Shown here: positions 7,904 to 17,761 of the stretch, in pieces
Layout of the letters: each line of letters begins with the position of its first letter
How positions within the stretch are numbered: position 1 is the first letter of the stretch
Assembly: GCA_023663905.1 (NCBI GenBank)
Contig: JAMPGO010000001.1
Location: 109,840 to 173,839 of the forward strand
Direction of reading: 5' to 3'
Source of the DNA: Ruminococcus flavefaciens
Lineage (GTDB): Bacteria; Bacillota; Clostridia; Oscillospirales; Ruminococcaceae
Length of the DNA: 64,000 nt
The notes under the pieces: generated by a model
What the model was told of the DNA's origin: nothing
The model's database searches: none
Seen by the model: the letters and a program-made list of their open reading frames with translations, nothing else
Translations under genes and position numbers: made by a program

Positions 7904-9850
7904 TTATCTTACCTTTTTGGCAATATCATCAGCAAGCTTTGCAAACAAATCAGCTTGAGACATTGAACCCAAATCGCCCTCACGTCTGGAAGTAACGGAA
8001 ACAGTATTGTTTTCAATTTCCTTGTCGCCGACAGTAATCCACATCGGAAGCTTTTCAAGCCTTGCGTCACGGATTTTCTTGCCGACCTTTTCAGCCCTGT
8101 CATCGATTGAACAGCGTATGCCCATAGCTTCAAGTTTAGCCATAACTTCACGGCAGTAATCAAGATGACGGTCTGCAACGGGAACTATTCTCACCTGCTC
8201 CGGAGCGAGCCACAACGGCATTGCGCCTGCATACTTCTCAATCATATATGCGAGGGTACGCTCATAACAGCCGAGCGACGTTCTGTGAATAATATACGGA
8301 CGTTTCTTTGTGCCGTCAGCGTCAATATATTCCATACCGAATTTTTCAGCAAGAAGCATATCAATCTGGAGTGTAACGAGAGTATCTTCCTTGCCGTAAA
8401 CGTTCTTGTACTGAATATCGAGCTTAGGACCATAGAAAGCAGCCTCATCGATACCTATTTCATACTCAACTCCGAGATGTTCGAGAATCTTAGCCATAAC
8501 GCTCTGCGCCTCTTCCCACTGTTCAGCCGTACCCTCATACTTATTCTTCGGATTAGTAGGGTCCCACTGCGAGAATCTGAAAGTACAATCCTCAAGAAGT
8601 CCTACAGTGCCGAGCATTTCCTTAGCGAGTTCAAGACAGTCCTTGAACTCCTCTTCGAGCTGGTCGGGACGGAGAACGATATGACCCTCAGAAATAGTGA
8701 ACTGACGAACACGGATAAGACCGTGCATTTCGCCTGAATCCTCTTTACGGAAGAGAGTTGAAGTCTCGCCCAGTCTCATCGGAAGCTCACGGTATGAACG
8801 CTGTCTGTTAAGAAATACCTGATACTGGAAAGGACAGGTCATCGGGCGGAGTGCGAAGCATTCCTTTGTCTCATCATAAGGGTCGCCGAGAATAAACATA
8901 CCGTCAAGATAGTGGTCCCAGTGACCTGAAATCTTATACAGCTCTCTCTTTGCGAGATACGGAGTTTTCGTGAGTAAATAGCCGTGCTTCTGCTCAACAT
9001 CCTCAACCCAGCGCTGAAGGGTCTGGATAACTCTTGCACCCTTTGGAAGTATAATGGGAAGACCCTGCCCTATGCAGTCAACAGTTGTGAAGTATTCAAG
9101 TTCACGACCGAGCTTGTTGTGGTCACGGAGCTTAGCCTCCTCACGCTGTTTGATGTCAGCTTCGAGGTCAGCGTTTTTGGGATAAGCAACGGCATAAACT
9201 CTTGAAAGCATCTTGTTTTTCTCAGAACCACGCCAGTAAGCGCCTGTGCAGGAGAGAAGCTTGAATGCCTTTACAGGAGCGGTAGTCATAAGGTGCGGAC
9301 CAGCACAGAGGTCAACAAATTCGCCCTGCTTATAGAAAGAAATCGGCTCGCCCTTGTCAGCGTGTTCCTCACAGAGTTCAACCTTGTAAGGCTCATCCAT
9401 TTCCTTAAGCTTGGCAACAGCCTCTTCGGGAGAGAGTTCAAACTGTTCGAGAGCAAGACCCTCCTTGACGATTTTCTTCATCTCGGCTTCAATCTTATCA
9501 AGCTCATCCTGAGTAAAGGGCTTTTCGAGGTCAAAATCGTAGTAGAAGCCGTTATCGATAGCAGGACCGATAGCAAGCTTAGCTTCGGGATAGAGTCTCT
9601 TTACAGCCTGAGCGAGAATATGGGAAGCAGTATGCCAGAAGGTCTTTTTTCCGTCGATTGAATCGAAAGTACATACTTCAAATTCGCAGTCGCTGTCAAT
9701 AACAGTGCGGAGGTCTTTAACCTCTCCGTTGATTTTAACACAGCAGGAAGCCTTATAAAGACCCATACCGATACCCTTGATGATTTCATAAGCAGGAACA
9801 GCGGATTCAATTTCCCTGATACTGCCGTCTTTTAAAGTCAGTTTTATCAT
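7904..9850 (-). CDS. thrS: Threonyl-tRNA synthetase
   Basis: 648 residues, the normal bacterial length. The start ATG (MIKLTLKDGS) follows AAAGGAGTG; longer readings of the frame run back into the preceding gene and lack support. Order: TGS domain (1-60), the editing domain with the HTASHILA zinc-site motif, class II catalytic core (TLFRKEDSGEMHGL, RVRQFTISEGH) and the C-terminal anticodon-binding domain. Charges tRNA-Thr, and hydrolyses mischarged Ser-tRNA-Thr. It lies in an operon behind a T-box leader, so uncharged tRNA-Thr should raise expression. Confidence 0.98.
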   Translation of the reverse strand: MIKLTLKDGSIREIESAVPAYEIIKGIGMGLYKASCCVKINGEVKDLRTVIDSDCEFEVCTFDSIDGKKTFWHTASHILAQAVKRLYPEAKLAIGPAIDNGFYYDFDLEKPFTQDELDKIEAEMKKIVKEGLALEQFELSPEEAVAKLKEMDEPYKVELCEEHADKGEPISFYKQGEFVDLCAGPHLMTTAPVKAFKLLSCTGAYWRGSEKNKMLSRVYAVAYPKNADLEADIKQREEAKLRDHNKLGRELEYFTTVDCIGQGLPIILPKGARVIQTLQRWVEDVEQKHGYLLTKTPYLAKRELYKISGHWDHYLDGMFILGDPYDETKECFALRPMTCPFQYQVFLNRQRSYRELPMRLGETSTLFRKEDSGEMHGLIRVRQFTISEGHIVLRPDQLEEEFKDCLELAKEMLGTVGLLEDCTFRFSQWDPTNPKNKYEGTAEQWEEAQSVMAKILEHLGVEYEIGIDEAAFYGPKLDIQYKNVYGKEDTLVTLQIDMLLAEKFGMEYIDADGTKKRPYIIHRTSLGCYERTLAYMIEKYAGAMPLWLAPEQVRIVPVADRHLDYCREVMAKLEAMGIRCSIDDRAEKVGKKIRDARLEKLPMWITVGDKEIENNTVSVTSRREGDLGSMSQADLFAKLADDIAKKVR

Positions 9851-9866
9851 TTTTAACACTCCTTTT

Positions 9867-10238
9867 TTAATTCTTACCTGTGATTTCAAATTCGCCATCA
9901 TAAAGCTCCATATCAACAGAACGCATATAGCCGTCGGTGCTTGAAACAGTAAAGCATACGACGATTTCGTCCTCGTCGATGTCAACATAAATACTTTCGA
10001 GACAGAGTAAATCCTTAAGTGCGTCGTCATCGCCGTTATAAAGAGCCTCGTCGGAAATAATCTTGGCAATAGCGGATTTTCCGCCGTTAACGGTTTCGAG
10101 CTGACTGGCAATATCGCTGAGATTCTGCATAATATCGCCCTCGCTGTCAGCATAGAAGCGGACAGTAATCATCTTGTCCCACAGCTTGTAAGGAAGTTCA
10201 AAAGCTTCCTGTTCCTCATTGTATTTTATATTGCTCAT
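9867..10238 (-). CDS. Small acidic protein between T-box and thrS
   Basis: 123 residues starting at MSNIKYNEEQ behind an excellent AGGAGGTG. A longer frame exists but would extend into the T-box terminator, so it is rejected. The protein is acidic, with no membrane segment or cysteine cluster, and I do not recognise the family. It is the first gene after the T-box, 16 bp upstream of thrS, so its expression should follow threonine-tRNA charging. A link to threonine metabolism or to tRNA is inferred from position only. Confidence 0.8.
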   Translation of the reverse strand: MSNIKYNEEQEAFELPYKLWDKMITVRFYADSEGDIMQNLSDIASQLETVNGGKSAIAKIISDEALYNGDDDALKDLLCLESIYVDIDEDEIVVCFTVSSTDGYMRSVDMELYDGEFEITGKN

Positions 10239-10253
10239 AAAATTCACCTCCTG

Positions 10254-10494
10254 AAAAAAATAATCGTCCCTTGCTGAAAAAACAGCACAAGGGACGATAG
10301 ATTTACCGTGATTCCACCCAATTTCGTGCGGAAGAATCCGCACCTCAAAAGCTCTGTAACGGGAGCAGACCGACGTGTATTAAACGCACTCGGAGGCGGT
10401 GTGCTTAGTCCTTGATATTACTGCCTTGCACCGAACGGCAGTTCTCTGAAAATATCACGGCGGAAAAAGCCTTCCTCGTCATCGATTTAAGTAT
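10254..10494 (-). promoter_or_regulatory. T-box leader (threonine specific)
   Basis: Read on the minus strand. The conserved T-box bulge region is GGGTGGAATCACGG (complement at 10307-10320). The terminator stem CGTCCCTTG/CAAGGGACG (10264-10298) ends in a T run. Upstream is a long Stem I region with GATATT...AATATC arms and a likely ACC (Thr) specifier within GCACACCGCC near 10397-10406. Uncharged tRNA-Thr should stabilise the antiterminator. The specifier assignment is less certain than the T-box itself. Confidence 0.9.
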
Positions 10495-10500
10495 ATAAAT

Positions 10501-10529
10501 ATACTAACATATTTTGAGATACTTGTCAA
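10501..10529 (-). promoter_or_regulatory. Promoter of the T-box/thrS unit
   Basis: TTGACA (10524-10529), 17 bp spacer, TAGTAT (10501-10506) on the minus strand. The -35 overlaps the last codons of the upstream zinc-ribbon gene. Confidence 0.8.
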
Positions 10530-10969
10530 GAGTTTTTTTCCGGAATATTTTTCTTGCTAACGGGCTTGGCTTTTTTGCAGTCGGCAACGTCAACAGTCTC
10601 AATCTTGACAGTTTTCGGCAGATTGATAATCTGAAGGTTCGGGCAGTCCGAGAAATCAAGGCTTTCAATGCTTCCCGCATTGATAGTTATTGATTGCAGA
10701 CCTGTACACTCGGAAAAATCAAGATTACCGATATTTTCGGCGGTGATAGTAAGCTCGTGAAGATTTTCACAGCCCGACAAATCAAGATAATCAATAGACT
10801 TTACGGTTTCGGGAACGGCTGATTTTTTATTCTCACTGCTGTTATATTCTGCGATAGCCTTTGCGGTGATAAACGGCTTGTTGCAGTAACTGCAAATCCA
10901 CACGTCTCTTGAATCATCGACAGGCAGAACAGCCGAGCAGTGAGGGCATTTAGATTCAACAAATGACAT
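10526..10969 (-). CDS. Zinc-ribbon plus short leucine-rich repeat protein
   Basis: 147 residues. The N-terminus has two CxxC pairs (CPHC and CSYC) typical of a zinc ribbon. Residues 58-130 form about four beta-type repeats of the pattern LDFSxCxxLQxI, resembling a small leucine-rich fold. There is no signal peptide, so it is probably cytoplasmic. The start is supported by GCGGAG and its own promoter. Function unknown; protein binding is plausible from the repeats. Confidence 0.8.
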   Translation of the reverse strand: MSFVESKCPHCSAVLPVDDSRDVWICSYCNKPFITAKAIAEYNSSENKKSAVPETVKSIDYLDLSGCENLHELTITAENIGNLDFSECTGLQSITINAGSIESLDFSDCPNLQIINLPKTVKIETVDVADCKKAKPVSKKNIPEKNS

Positions 10970-11004
10970 AACAATTACTCCGCATTATAAATTTTTATAA
11001 TAAT

Positions 11005-11033
11005 ATTATACAGTAACAAGTGCGGTTTGTCAA
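11005..11033 (-). promoter_or_regulatory. Promoter of the zinc-ribbon/LRR gene
   Basis: TTGACA (11028-11033), 17 bp spacer, TATAAT (11005-11010), minus strand. Confidence 0.85.
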
Positions 11034-11050
11034 GATTTTTATTGAAAAAA

Positions 11051-11072
11051 ATCCCTGCTGAAAAAGCAGGGA
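11051..11072 (-). terminator. Terminator of the yfhO-like gene
   Basis: ATCCCTGC / GCAGGGAT hairpin followed by a T run on the minus strand. Confidence 0.85.
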
Positions 11073-11080
11073 TAAAAAGA

Positions 11081-14000
11081 TTAGTTTTTATTTTCTTCCG
11101 AATCGTCTGCGGATTCCTCCGAAAGCTCGAAATCAGTGGGAGCGAGCGAGTCATCGTCGTCGGATTTTTTCTCCTCGGACTTTATATCGACCTCCGCCAC
11201 AGCACCTTTGGATTTTATAATATCCTTCACAGGCTTTTTAGCCTCGGTTTTCGGCGGATTGTAATCAATCGCAAGACCCTGTTTCCTGAGAATATAAACC
11301 TGATTGTTTTTTCTGTCCCAGAGGAAGAACAGGACAACTACAGCTATACCGAGAATAAGAAGAATCACACCCATTTTGAATCCGGGCGGAGAATATTTCA
11401 TCTCGATTGTATGGTGACCCTCAGAAAGTCTTATACCCATAAGTGCGTTGAGAACAACGACCTGCCCGGGTTTGCTGTTGTCGTACTGCTCATCGTTGGC
11501 AGTAAAGTTGCGCATAATGCTTGTGCCGTCATCGGAGAAAGTTTCCTCAAACTGCTCGTCAATCTTTTTGCCGTCAACCTTTACAGTCCAGCCGGGTTCA
11601 TACGGAATAGAAGTGTAGAAAATCTGACCGTCCTGAGCGTCAATATCGCCGACAAGACGAGTTGACTTAGTTTTTGAGAGGTCGAGATTCCAAGTATTCT
11701 GCTTAAGCTTTTCAATATCCTCGTGGAAAGCTTCGTAATCAAGATGATAGAACTGGAAATCCTTAATCATAATATACTCGTTGTTTCCGCTCTTATCCTG
11801 CTGGAGAATAGTGAGACGTACTTCAAGCTCCGTGCCTGCGGGATAAGTGCCGATATTGACGATAGAGTAGTCATAACCGTCGTAGTAGCTTCCGTAGCCG
11901 TCAAAAGAATTTGCAGCAAACTCGCCTGTTTCAGGGTCTTTGGTAGAAGAAACCCAGAGATTGCACTTTTTGGGGTTATCGGATTTGAGATACATATAAA
12001 CGGGCGACTCATCCTCAACAGTGATATGGATTCTGACAGTCGGGTCAACCGCATTTGTATTTGCATTATAGCAGTGCTGATTATTGTAGTTTGATTCCCA
12101 GCACTCATTCAGTACGATTTCGGGATACTGAGAGCCTGAAATTCTCTTGAAATACTCTTTAGGCTGTAAGTCGGAATAATCCTCTGTGCTTCCTGTCATA
12201 GAGCTGAGGAAGTTATTCATACTGTTGAACGGATTATCATTTCCGAGGAAGCTGAGCCTTAAAATATCATCATCAGCCATAAAGCCGATAGGAAGAGCGT
12301 CGGGATTCTCGTAAATGTCAAGAGCTTTCTCGCCATTTTCAGTCTCGTAAGTTGTTGACTCAACAAGATTGTAGTAAGGGCTGAGAAGGGATTCATTATC
12401 GTTTTTGACTTGGTTATCAAGGACATACTTGATACCGAGAAGCGAATCGGCAACCGGAGTATTTCCGTCATATCTTGTTTCATAGCTCTTTGTGGTATAG
12501 CCGAGAGTTTCAATAAATCTGATAATTCTGGCATTCATAACCGAGCTTGAATGCGAGATACCCTTAAGACCGTAAGCCTGATTATCGTTTACATTACGGA
12601 AGAATGTTTTTTCCGCACGGTAGAAGCCGTCGTCAATATCCTCGAGCTTCTGTGCAATGTCTTTAGCACCCATAATAGTGGAATATGATTTCCTTGACGA
12701 ATAGTAAACTTCCTTGTCTATCTTGAAGATAGTATCAAAAGCGTTATATCCTGCCTCAAAGAATACAATAACAGCCATAACAGCCGAAACGATATTATAG
12801 GTTGATTTCTTTTTGGAGTGGCTCAATAACCAGAGCAGGAGCAGATAAACAGCCGACAGCACCGCACCGAATACGATAGTACCGAGGAAGAGGTGATTTG
12901 TTGATTCGCCGTTAATAGTAACCTGGTCTGAGTAAGGCATAATAGCGGCATACTTATATCTGTCCTCATTGTAGTTGAAATTGGGCTGAACAGCGTCGTA
13001 TACAAAGCAGAGAACAGCGATTCCTGCAAAAACGCCGAAAACGTGCTTGAACTCCAGTTTATAGCCCTCCAGATTCGAGAATGCCTCCGCAGCCATAGAA
13101 ACGAGTACGAAAGAAACGATGAATGAGTATCTGTAGGGAAGCCAGTTAGGGTCTTGTCCGCCGTGCCACATCATATTAAGTGGCTTAATCCACATACTTA
13201 TGAACATAACAGCGAGAATAAACGAATAGCCGATTTTGCGGTTTTTCTTGATATTCTTGTTGAAGTAGTACAGCGGAACGAGTACGAACGAGAGAACACC
13301 GCAGTAAATTTCGGGTCTGCCGTACATTCTCGTACCCTCGTCAACGTTTACGGAGTAATACTGGTTCGGGAAAAGAGTCGGGAGAAGCTCGACGGGGTTG
13401 AACATAGTGCGCATAGAGTAATCAGGCTGAGAGAAATCGAACTTTCCGAGAGCGAGCGCATTATATACAGGCATAATCATAATATAACTGCACATAAGGA
13501 CAACACCCGTTGAAAGCACCATTCTGCCTGTTACCTTTGCATAGTCCATAACACCGTTGAACTTTCTCTTTGCGCCGAAAAACAGGTAGTAAACGAAGTA
13601 GAAGGCGACGAATATTGCAATCATAAAGCCGATGTAGAAGTTGGCGATGAACATAATTGCAAGCGGAATGATATAGTTGATTTTTCTTCCGTCATCCACA
13701 AGATATTCAAGACCGAGTATAACGAGCGGAAGGAAGATAGGACCGTCAATCCACATAGGGTCGATGAGCTGAATAGCAACATATGACATCTGAGCGTACA
13801 TCGTTGCGAAAATCACAGCCTGAAGCGGTTTGACGTTTTTGGAGTGATATGCAAAGGCGAAGAACGAAGCACCGCACGCACCGACTTTGCACAACTGCAT
13901 AATCATAAGGCTTTCGATTATCATACTTCTTGGAAGCAGGATAACAATAAAAGTGAACGGACTTGCGAGATAGTATCCGATAACACCCTGATAACCTCCC

Positions 14001-14281
14001 GAAAGGTTTCTGGACCAGCTGTAAAGCGGACTTTCTCCGCTCCAGAAGCAGTCACGGATATTCTCGAAGTAGTACACATACTGACCGTTTAAGTCAAGGG
14101 TCAGCACAGAGCGCTCTCCGAAAGGATAAACTCCGAAGATAGCATAGGCGATTAGGGTCAGCAGAGCGGGAATCAGGAAAGCAGCGACATAGTATACAGG
14201 CAACAGCTTTACTTTTTCCGCAGGTTTAGTCGGCAGTGCTCCGACAGGAACTTTCTGACTGACGGCTTTTGTTTTGGACAA
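11081..14281 (-). CDS. YfhO-family polytopic membrane protein
   Basis: 1066 residues with a TTG start behind AGGAGG. After a short cytoplasmic N-terminus there are about a dozen membrane segments through roughly residue 520. A large extracellular domain follows (about 525-930), and a last membrane segment near residue 980 leads into an acidic cytoplasmic tail rich in Lys and Asp. The early LDLNGQYVYYFENIRD and WSRNLSGGYQG segments match the YfhO family. In other Firmicutes YfhO has been linked to glycosylation of lipoteichoic acid; that role is inferred here. It is a single-gene unit with its own promoter and terminator. Confidence 0.88.
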   Translation of the reverse strand: MSKTKAVSQKVPVGALPTKPAEKVKLLPVYYVAAFLIPALLTLIAYAIFGVYPFGERSVLTLDLNGQYVYYFENIRDCFWSGESPLYSWSRNLSGGYQGVIGYYLASPFTFIVILLPRSMIIESLMIMQLCKVGACGASFFAFAYHSKNVKPLQAVIFATMYAQMSYVAIQLIDPMWIDGPIFLPLVILGLEYLVDDGRKINYIIPLAIMFIANFYIGFMIAIFVAFYFVYYLFFGAKRKFNGVMDYAKVTGRMVLSTGVVLMCSYIMIMPVYNALALGKFDFSQPDYSMRTMFNPVELLPTLFPNQYYSVNVDEGTRMYGRPEIYCGVLSFVLVPLYYFNKNIKKNRKIGYSFILAVMFISMWIKPLNMMWHGGQDPNWLPYRYSFIVSFVLVSMAAEAFSNLEGYKLEFKHVFGVFAGIAVLCFVYDAVQPNFNYNEDRYKYAAIMPYSDQVTINGESTNHLFLGTIVFGAVLSAVYLLLLWLLSHSKKKSTYNIVSAVMAVIVFFEAGYNAFDTIFKIDKEVYYSSRKSYSTIMGAKDIAQKLEDIDDGFYRAEKTFFRNVNDNQAYGLKGISHSSSVMNARIIRFIETLGYTTKSYETRYDGNTPVADSLLGIKYVLDNQVKNDNESLLSPYYNLVESTTYETENGEKALDIYENPDALPIGFMADDDILRLSFLGNDNPFNSMNNFLSSMTGSTEDYSDLQPKEYFKRISGSQYPEIVLNECWESNYNNQHCYNANTNAVDPTVRIHITVEDESPVYMYLKSDNPKKCNLWVSSTKDPETGEFAANSFDGYGSYYDGYDYSIVNIGTYPAGTELEVRLTILQQDKSGNNEYIMIKDFQFYHLDYEAFHEDIEKLKQNTWNLDLSKTKSTRLVGDIDAQDGQIFYTSIPYEPGWTVKVDGKKIDEQFEETFSDDGTSIMRNFTANDEQYDNSKPGQVVVLNALMGIRLSEGHHTIEMKYSPPGFKMGVILLILGIAVVVLFFLWDRKNNQVYILRKQGLAIDYNPPKTEAKKPVKDIIKSKGAVAEVDIKSEEKKSDDDDSLAPTDFELSEESADDSEENKN

Positions 14282-14350
14282 TGTTTTTCCTCCTCAATAT
14301 AAAAAATTTAATTTACAGTCATATTGTCAACAGTAAATTATACATTAACA

Positions 14351-14379
14351 ATTATACTATACTTTTCTGCCTTTTGCAA
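14351..14379 (-). promoter_or_regulatory. Promoter of the yfhO-like gene
   Basis: TTGCAA (14374-14379), 17 bp spacer, TATAAT (14351-14356), minus strand. Confidence 0.75.
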
Positions 14380-14411
14380 GAGTTATATACATTTTTTTTA
14401 ATAAAAAACAA

Positions 14412-14441
14412 AAAATCCGCCGGGATTTCCCTGACGGATTT
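14412..14441 (-). terminator. Terminator of the proS-M23 operon
   Basis: AATCCG-C-GGG / CCC-G-CGGATT hairpin with an A-rich flank that reads as T on the minus strand. Confidence 0.8.
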
Positions 14442-14445
14442 ATTT

Positions 14446-15726
14446 TTACATCATTCTCTCATAAACCTTCTGTCTCATATCAACCATATCAAAAACATCA
14501 ACGACAGAATCCCTGTTTATATCTGCGGAAGCATACTGTTCAGCAGTAAAAGCGTCGCCGTTGAGGAGATATTTCTGAAGAAGAACGAGGTCGGCAATAT
14601 TTACATCGCCGTCGGCATTAATATCGCCTGTTTTTTCGCTGTTATTTTCGCCAACATAGAACACCGAGCTTATAAGCGTGAATTTCTGCCCTGCTTCGTC
14701 CTCAGCCTCAACTTTATATATATAAGAACCTGCGCCGAGACTGTTAAAAGTAATCTGCCTGTCAAATTCGCCCGACAAATCATAGCTCAGCGAATGCGGA
14801 TTTTTCTCGGCGATAACAACAGGAGTTGAGCCGTCGCACCGATAAACACCGCCCCAGACCCTTTCAAGAGGAAGCTGTGAATTTATAACACCCTTTATGC
14901 CGAATTTCGCACCCACATCAAAAGTACCCTGCGGAACGTTTGCACCGGAAATAGTCATATCCGATGATAAGCTTCCTGTTTTCTGTAGATACTCCATAGC
15001 ACAGCATCCGACCGTGCCGTTGTACTCAATATGCGCCCATATGCCGTCGGATTTGGTAACAAGTATCTCCGAACCCGGAGGAATACTTCCGACAACCTCA
15101 GAATCCGTGCTGTGACCGTTTCTTATATTAAGATACGTATCAACACCGTAAGTAGTATAAACGCCTGCATAGCTGTTACTGCAAGCGCAGTCGTCGGGAA
15201 CATTGCTTTTGCTGTCATCGTATGTAAAACAGGTAAGAGGGTCGTAGTAAGTAACATACGGCGCACCGCCTAGCAGAGTATCGCAGATACCGAAATGGAG
15301 GTGACTGCCATATGAAAGCCCCGTATTTCCGACATAGCCGATAACATCGCCCTTGTTAACAGTCTGACCGCTGTATACATTCATAGCAGAGCAGTGCGCA
15401 TAGAACGTATAGAGATTCAGTTCCTCGTGCCACAGGATAATAAGATAGCCGTATGAATCGTGCCATTGAGCCGAAACGCATTCACCGTCGCAGACAGCGT
15501 AGATATTTGCGCCATAGTCGGCAGGAAGGTCAATTGCATTATGTGCGGAAGAGTTGCCGTAGTTTCTGCTTTCGTCGAAATACGTGGAAATATCTGTATA
15601 TATATCATCAAGAGGCCACAGCGCATTATTTGAAGCGCAGGCACTCAGCCCTGCCGTATTGCAGACAGACAGGGCGAGAACTGCGACCGATAAAACCGAA
15701 GCCGATTTCTTCAATATATTAATCAT
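14446..15726 (-). CDS. Secreted M23 peptidase with SH3 and dockerin domains
   Basis: 426 residues. The export signal ends in LSAC, so either a Sec or a lipoprotein signal is possible. Residues 35-170 form an M23 (LytM-type) metallopeptidase with zinc ligands His62 and Asp66 and the HLHFG motif (His142, His144). An SH3-like domain follows (about 187-250), then a beta-sandwich region. The dockerin (365-426) has two calcium loops, DINADGDVNIAD and DINRDSVVDVFD. It probably cleaves peptidoglycan cross-bridges, possibly while attached to a scaffold. The ATG overlaps the proS stop by one base (TGATG), and GGTAAGG supplies the binding site. Confidence 0.88.
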   Translation of the reverse strand: MINILKKSASVLSVAVLALSVCNTAGLSACASNNALWPLDDIYTDISTYFDESRNYGNSSAHNAIDLPADYGANIYAVCDGECVSAQWHDSYGYLIILWHEELNLYTFYAHCSAMNVYSGQTVNKGDVIGYVGNTGLSYGSHLHFGICDTLLGGAPYVTYYDPLTCFTYDDSKSNVPDDCACSNSYAGVYTTYGVDTYLNIRNGHSTDSEVVGSIPPGSEILVTKSDGIWAHIEYNGTVGCCAMEYLQKTGSLSSDMTISGANVPQGTFDVGAKFGIKGVINSQLPLERVWGGVYRCDGSTPVVIAEKNPHSLSYDLSGEFDRQITFNSLGAGSYIYKVEAEDEAGQKFTLISSVFYVGENNSEKTGDINADGDVNIADLVLLQKYLLNGDAFTAEQYASADINRDSVVDVFDMVDMRQKVYERMM

Positions 15727-17168
15727 CAATATGCCTTACCCCAGTAAACCATATGTTTTGCAGGCTTTCCGCAGCATACGCAAACACCTGCGATTTTTTC
15801 CTGCATAAAGGGAATACAGCGTGAACCCACACCTGTTTTCTCCTTGACTTCATCCTCGCAGGCTTCTTCTCCGCACCACATAGCCTTGACAAATCCGTCG
15901 CCGTTTTCAGCAAGAGCGCTGTTGATTTCGTCAACAGTAGTGCAGGAATAAGTGCGGTTATTCATATTGTCAAGAGCCTTCTGATACATACCGTCGTGAG
16001 CCTCTTTGAGCTTCTGAGCAACAGCTGATTCAAGCTCGTCAAGTGAAACGGTAACTTTCTCGCCGTTCCAGCGTGAAGCAATAACGCACTGACCTGCTTC
16101 AATATCCTTAGGACCGATTTCAACACGAACAGGCACGCCCTTCATCTCGTATTCAGCGAACTTCCAGCCGGGTGAATTTTCGCTGTCATCGAGCTTAACA
16201 CGCAGACCTGTATTTTTAAGACGTTCCATAAGCTCGTTAGCCTTATCGAGTACACCCTCTTTGTGCTGAGCAATCGGAATAATAACAGCCTGAATCGGAG
16301 CGACAGCAGGCGGAAGCACAAGACCATTGTCATCGCCGTGAGTCATAATAACAGCACCGATAAGACGTGTAGTAACACCCCAGCTTGTCTGGTGCGGGAA
16401 TACACGCTTGTTTTCCTTGTCAGTGTATTCGATACCGAAAGCCTTGGCGAAACCGTCGCCGAAGTAATGGGAAGTACCTGCCTGAAGAGCCTTACCGTCG
16501 TGCATAAGAGCCTCGATAGCATAAGTAGCAACAGCACCTGCAAACTTGTCGCTCTCGGTTTTCTTACCCTTTACAACAGGCATAGCAAGGGATTCCTCGC
16601 AGAACTGGGCATATACGTTGAGCATTTTTTCTGTCTCGATAACAGCTTCCTCAGCGGTTGCGTGAATAGTATGACCTTCCTGCCAGAGAAATTCTCTTGA
16701 GCGGAGGAACGGACGGGTAGTTTTCTCCCAGCGCACAACGTTTACCCACTGATTATAGAGCTTGGGAAGGTCACGGTAGGAGTGAACGATATTAGCGTAA
16801 TGCTCGCAGAAAAGGGTCTCGGAAGTCGGGCGGACGCAGAGTCTGTCCTCAAGCTTTTCGCTTCCGCCGTGAGTAACCCAAGCAACCTCGGGAGCGAAGC
16901 CCTCAACGTGGTCTTTTTCTTTCTGGAGAAGGCTTTCGGGGATAAACATAGGCATACACACATTCTCGTGACCTGTAGCCTTGAACATTCCATCAAGGAT
17001 GTGCTGTATATTCTCCCATATAGCGTAACCGTAAGGGCGGATAACCATACAGCCCTTTACGCTTGTATATTCAATAAGTTCTGCTTTTTTGCAGATGTCA
17101 GTATACCACTGTGCAAAATCTTCTTCCATAGAAGTAATAGCAGTAACCATTTTTTTATCTTTTGCCAT
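15726..17168 (-). CDS. proS: Prolyl-tRNA synthetase, archaeal/eukaryotic-type
   Basis: 480 residues, the size of the short type lacking the bacterial editing insertion. Start [10 protein letters not shown] follows AAGGAAG; a longer frame has no binding site. Class II core motifs [12 protein letters not shown] and [19 protein letters not shown] are clear, and the C-terminus ends in Tyr as is usual for this type. Charges tRNA-Pro. Its cotranscription with a secreted dockerin peptidase is unusual. No T-box is visible upstream. Confidence 0.97.
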   Translation of the reverse strand: MAKDKKMVTAITSMEEDFAQWYTDICKKAELIEYTSVKGCMVIRPYGYAIWENIQHILDGMFKATGHENVCMPMFIPESLLQKEKDHVEGFAPEVAWVTHGGSEKLEDRLCVRPTSETLFCEHYANIVHSYRDLPKLYNQWVNVVRWEKTTRPFLRSREFLWQEGHTIHATAEEAVIETEKMLNVYAQFCEESLAMPVVKGKKTESDKFAGAVATYAIEALMHDGKALQAGTSHYFGDGFAKAFGIEYTDKENKRVFPHQTSWGVTTRLIGAVIMTHGDDNGLVLPPAVAPIQAVIIPIAQHKEGVLDKANELMERLKNTGLRVKLDDSENSPGWKFAEYEMKGVPVRVEIGPKDIEAGQCVIASRWNGEKVTVSLDELESAVAQKLKEAHDGMYQKALDNMNNRTYSCTTVDEINSALAENGDGFVKAMWCGEEACEDEVKEKTGVGSRCIPFMQEKIAGVCVCCGKPAKHMVYWGKAY

Positions 17169-17202
17169 TAAAAATACTTCCTTTCTTGTTATGATGATAT
17201 AT

Positions 17203-17231
17203 ATTATAGCATAACAAACAGAAAATGTCAA
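17203..17231 (-). promoter_or_regulatory. Promoter of proS
   Basis: TTGACA (17226-17231), 17 bp spacer, TATAAT (17203-17208), minus strand. Confidence 0.85.
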
Positions 17232-17284
17232 TCAGCGGATTTTTTAAATAAAAGTCCCGTAATATGAAAATATTGGTAATAAAG

Positions 17285-17752
17285 CTAAAAAATCACGGTA
17301 TAATTGTCATAAAAGGGCTTTACAATCTGCGGATTTTCGTCGGCAAAGGCAAAAATCTTCTTGGCGAGACCGTTTTCAAGAAAATTCCTTAGCCTGTCGT
17401 GATTCTGTCCGTGAACGGCTTCGCAGAGCGTGGAAACGGCAATAACACGCTGACCGTCCTTTTCCATAATCCTGAACGGATAGATACGGCAGTCAAAAGG
17501 CTTGTCGTCGCCCAGAATACAGCCGTTTTCCGTGAGTGCGGGGCAGGTAAACAAATCGCCCTCCGCAAGTTCGCCTGCACTGAGCATATAACCCTCGCCG
17601 ACCTTTGCGAATTTCGCCTGCGGATTAAATTCAAGGACTTTGTTTTTAGTCTCCTCATCAAAAACAGGAGTTTCCCATATATCGTACCTGTCGAAGATAC
17701 AGCACATTCTGCACTCCGCACAGGTTGACCTGTTGAGTATTTCTTTTAACAT
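17285..17752 (-). CDS. YkgJ-like cysteine-cluster protein
   Basis: 155 residues with the pattern of the YkgJ family: CAECRMCC near the N-terminus, then TCPALTENGC and FDCRIYPF, and a further Cys in STLCEA. Such cysteines are thought to bind zinc or an iron-sulfur cluster. No membrane segment. The start follows AAGGTGATG, 9 bp after the cytidine deaminase stop, so the two form an operon. Biochemical role unknown. Confidence 0.85.
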   Translation of the reverse strand: MLKEILNRSTCAECRMCCIFDRYDIWETPVFDEETKNKVLEFNPQAKFAKVGEGYMLSAGELAEGDLFTCPALTENGCILGDDKPFDCRIYPFRIMEKDGQRVIAVSTLCEAVHGQNHDRLRNFLENGLAKKIFAFADENPQIVKPFYDNYTVIF

Positions 17753-17761
17753 ATCATCACC

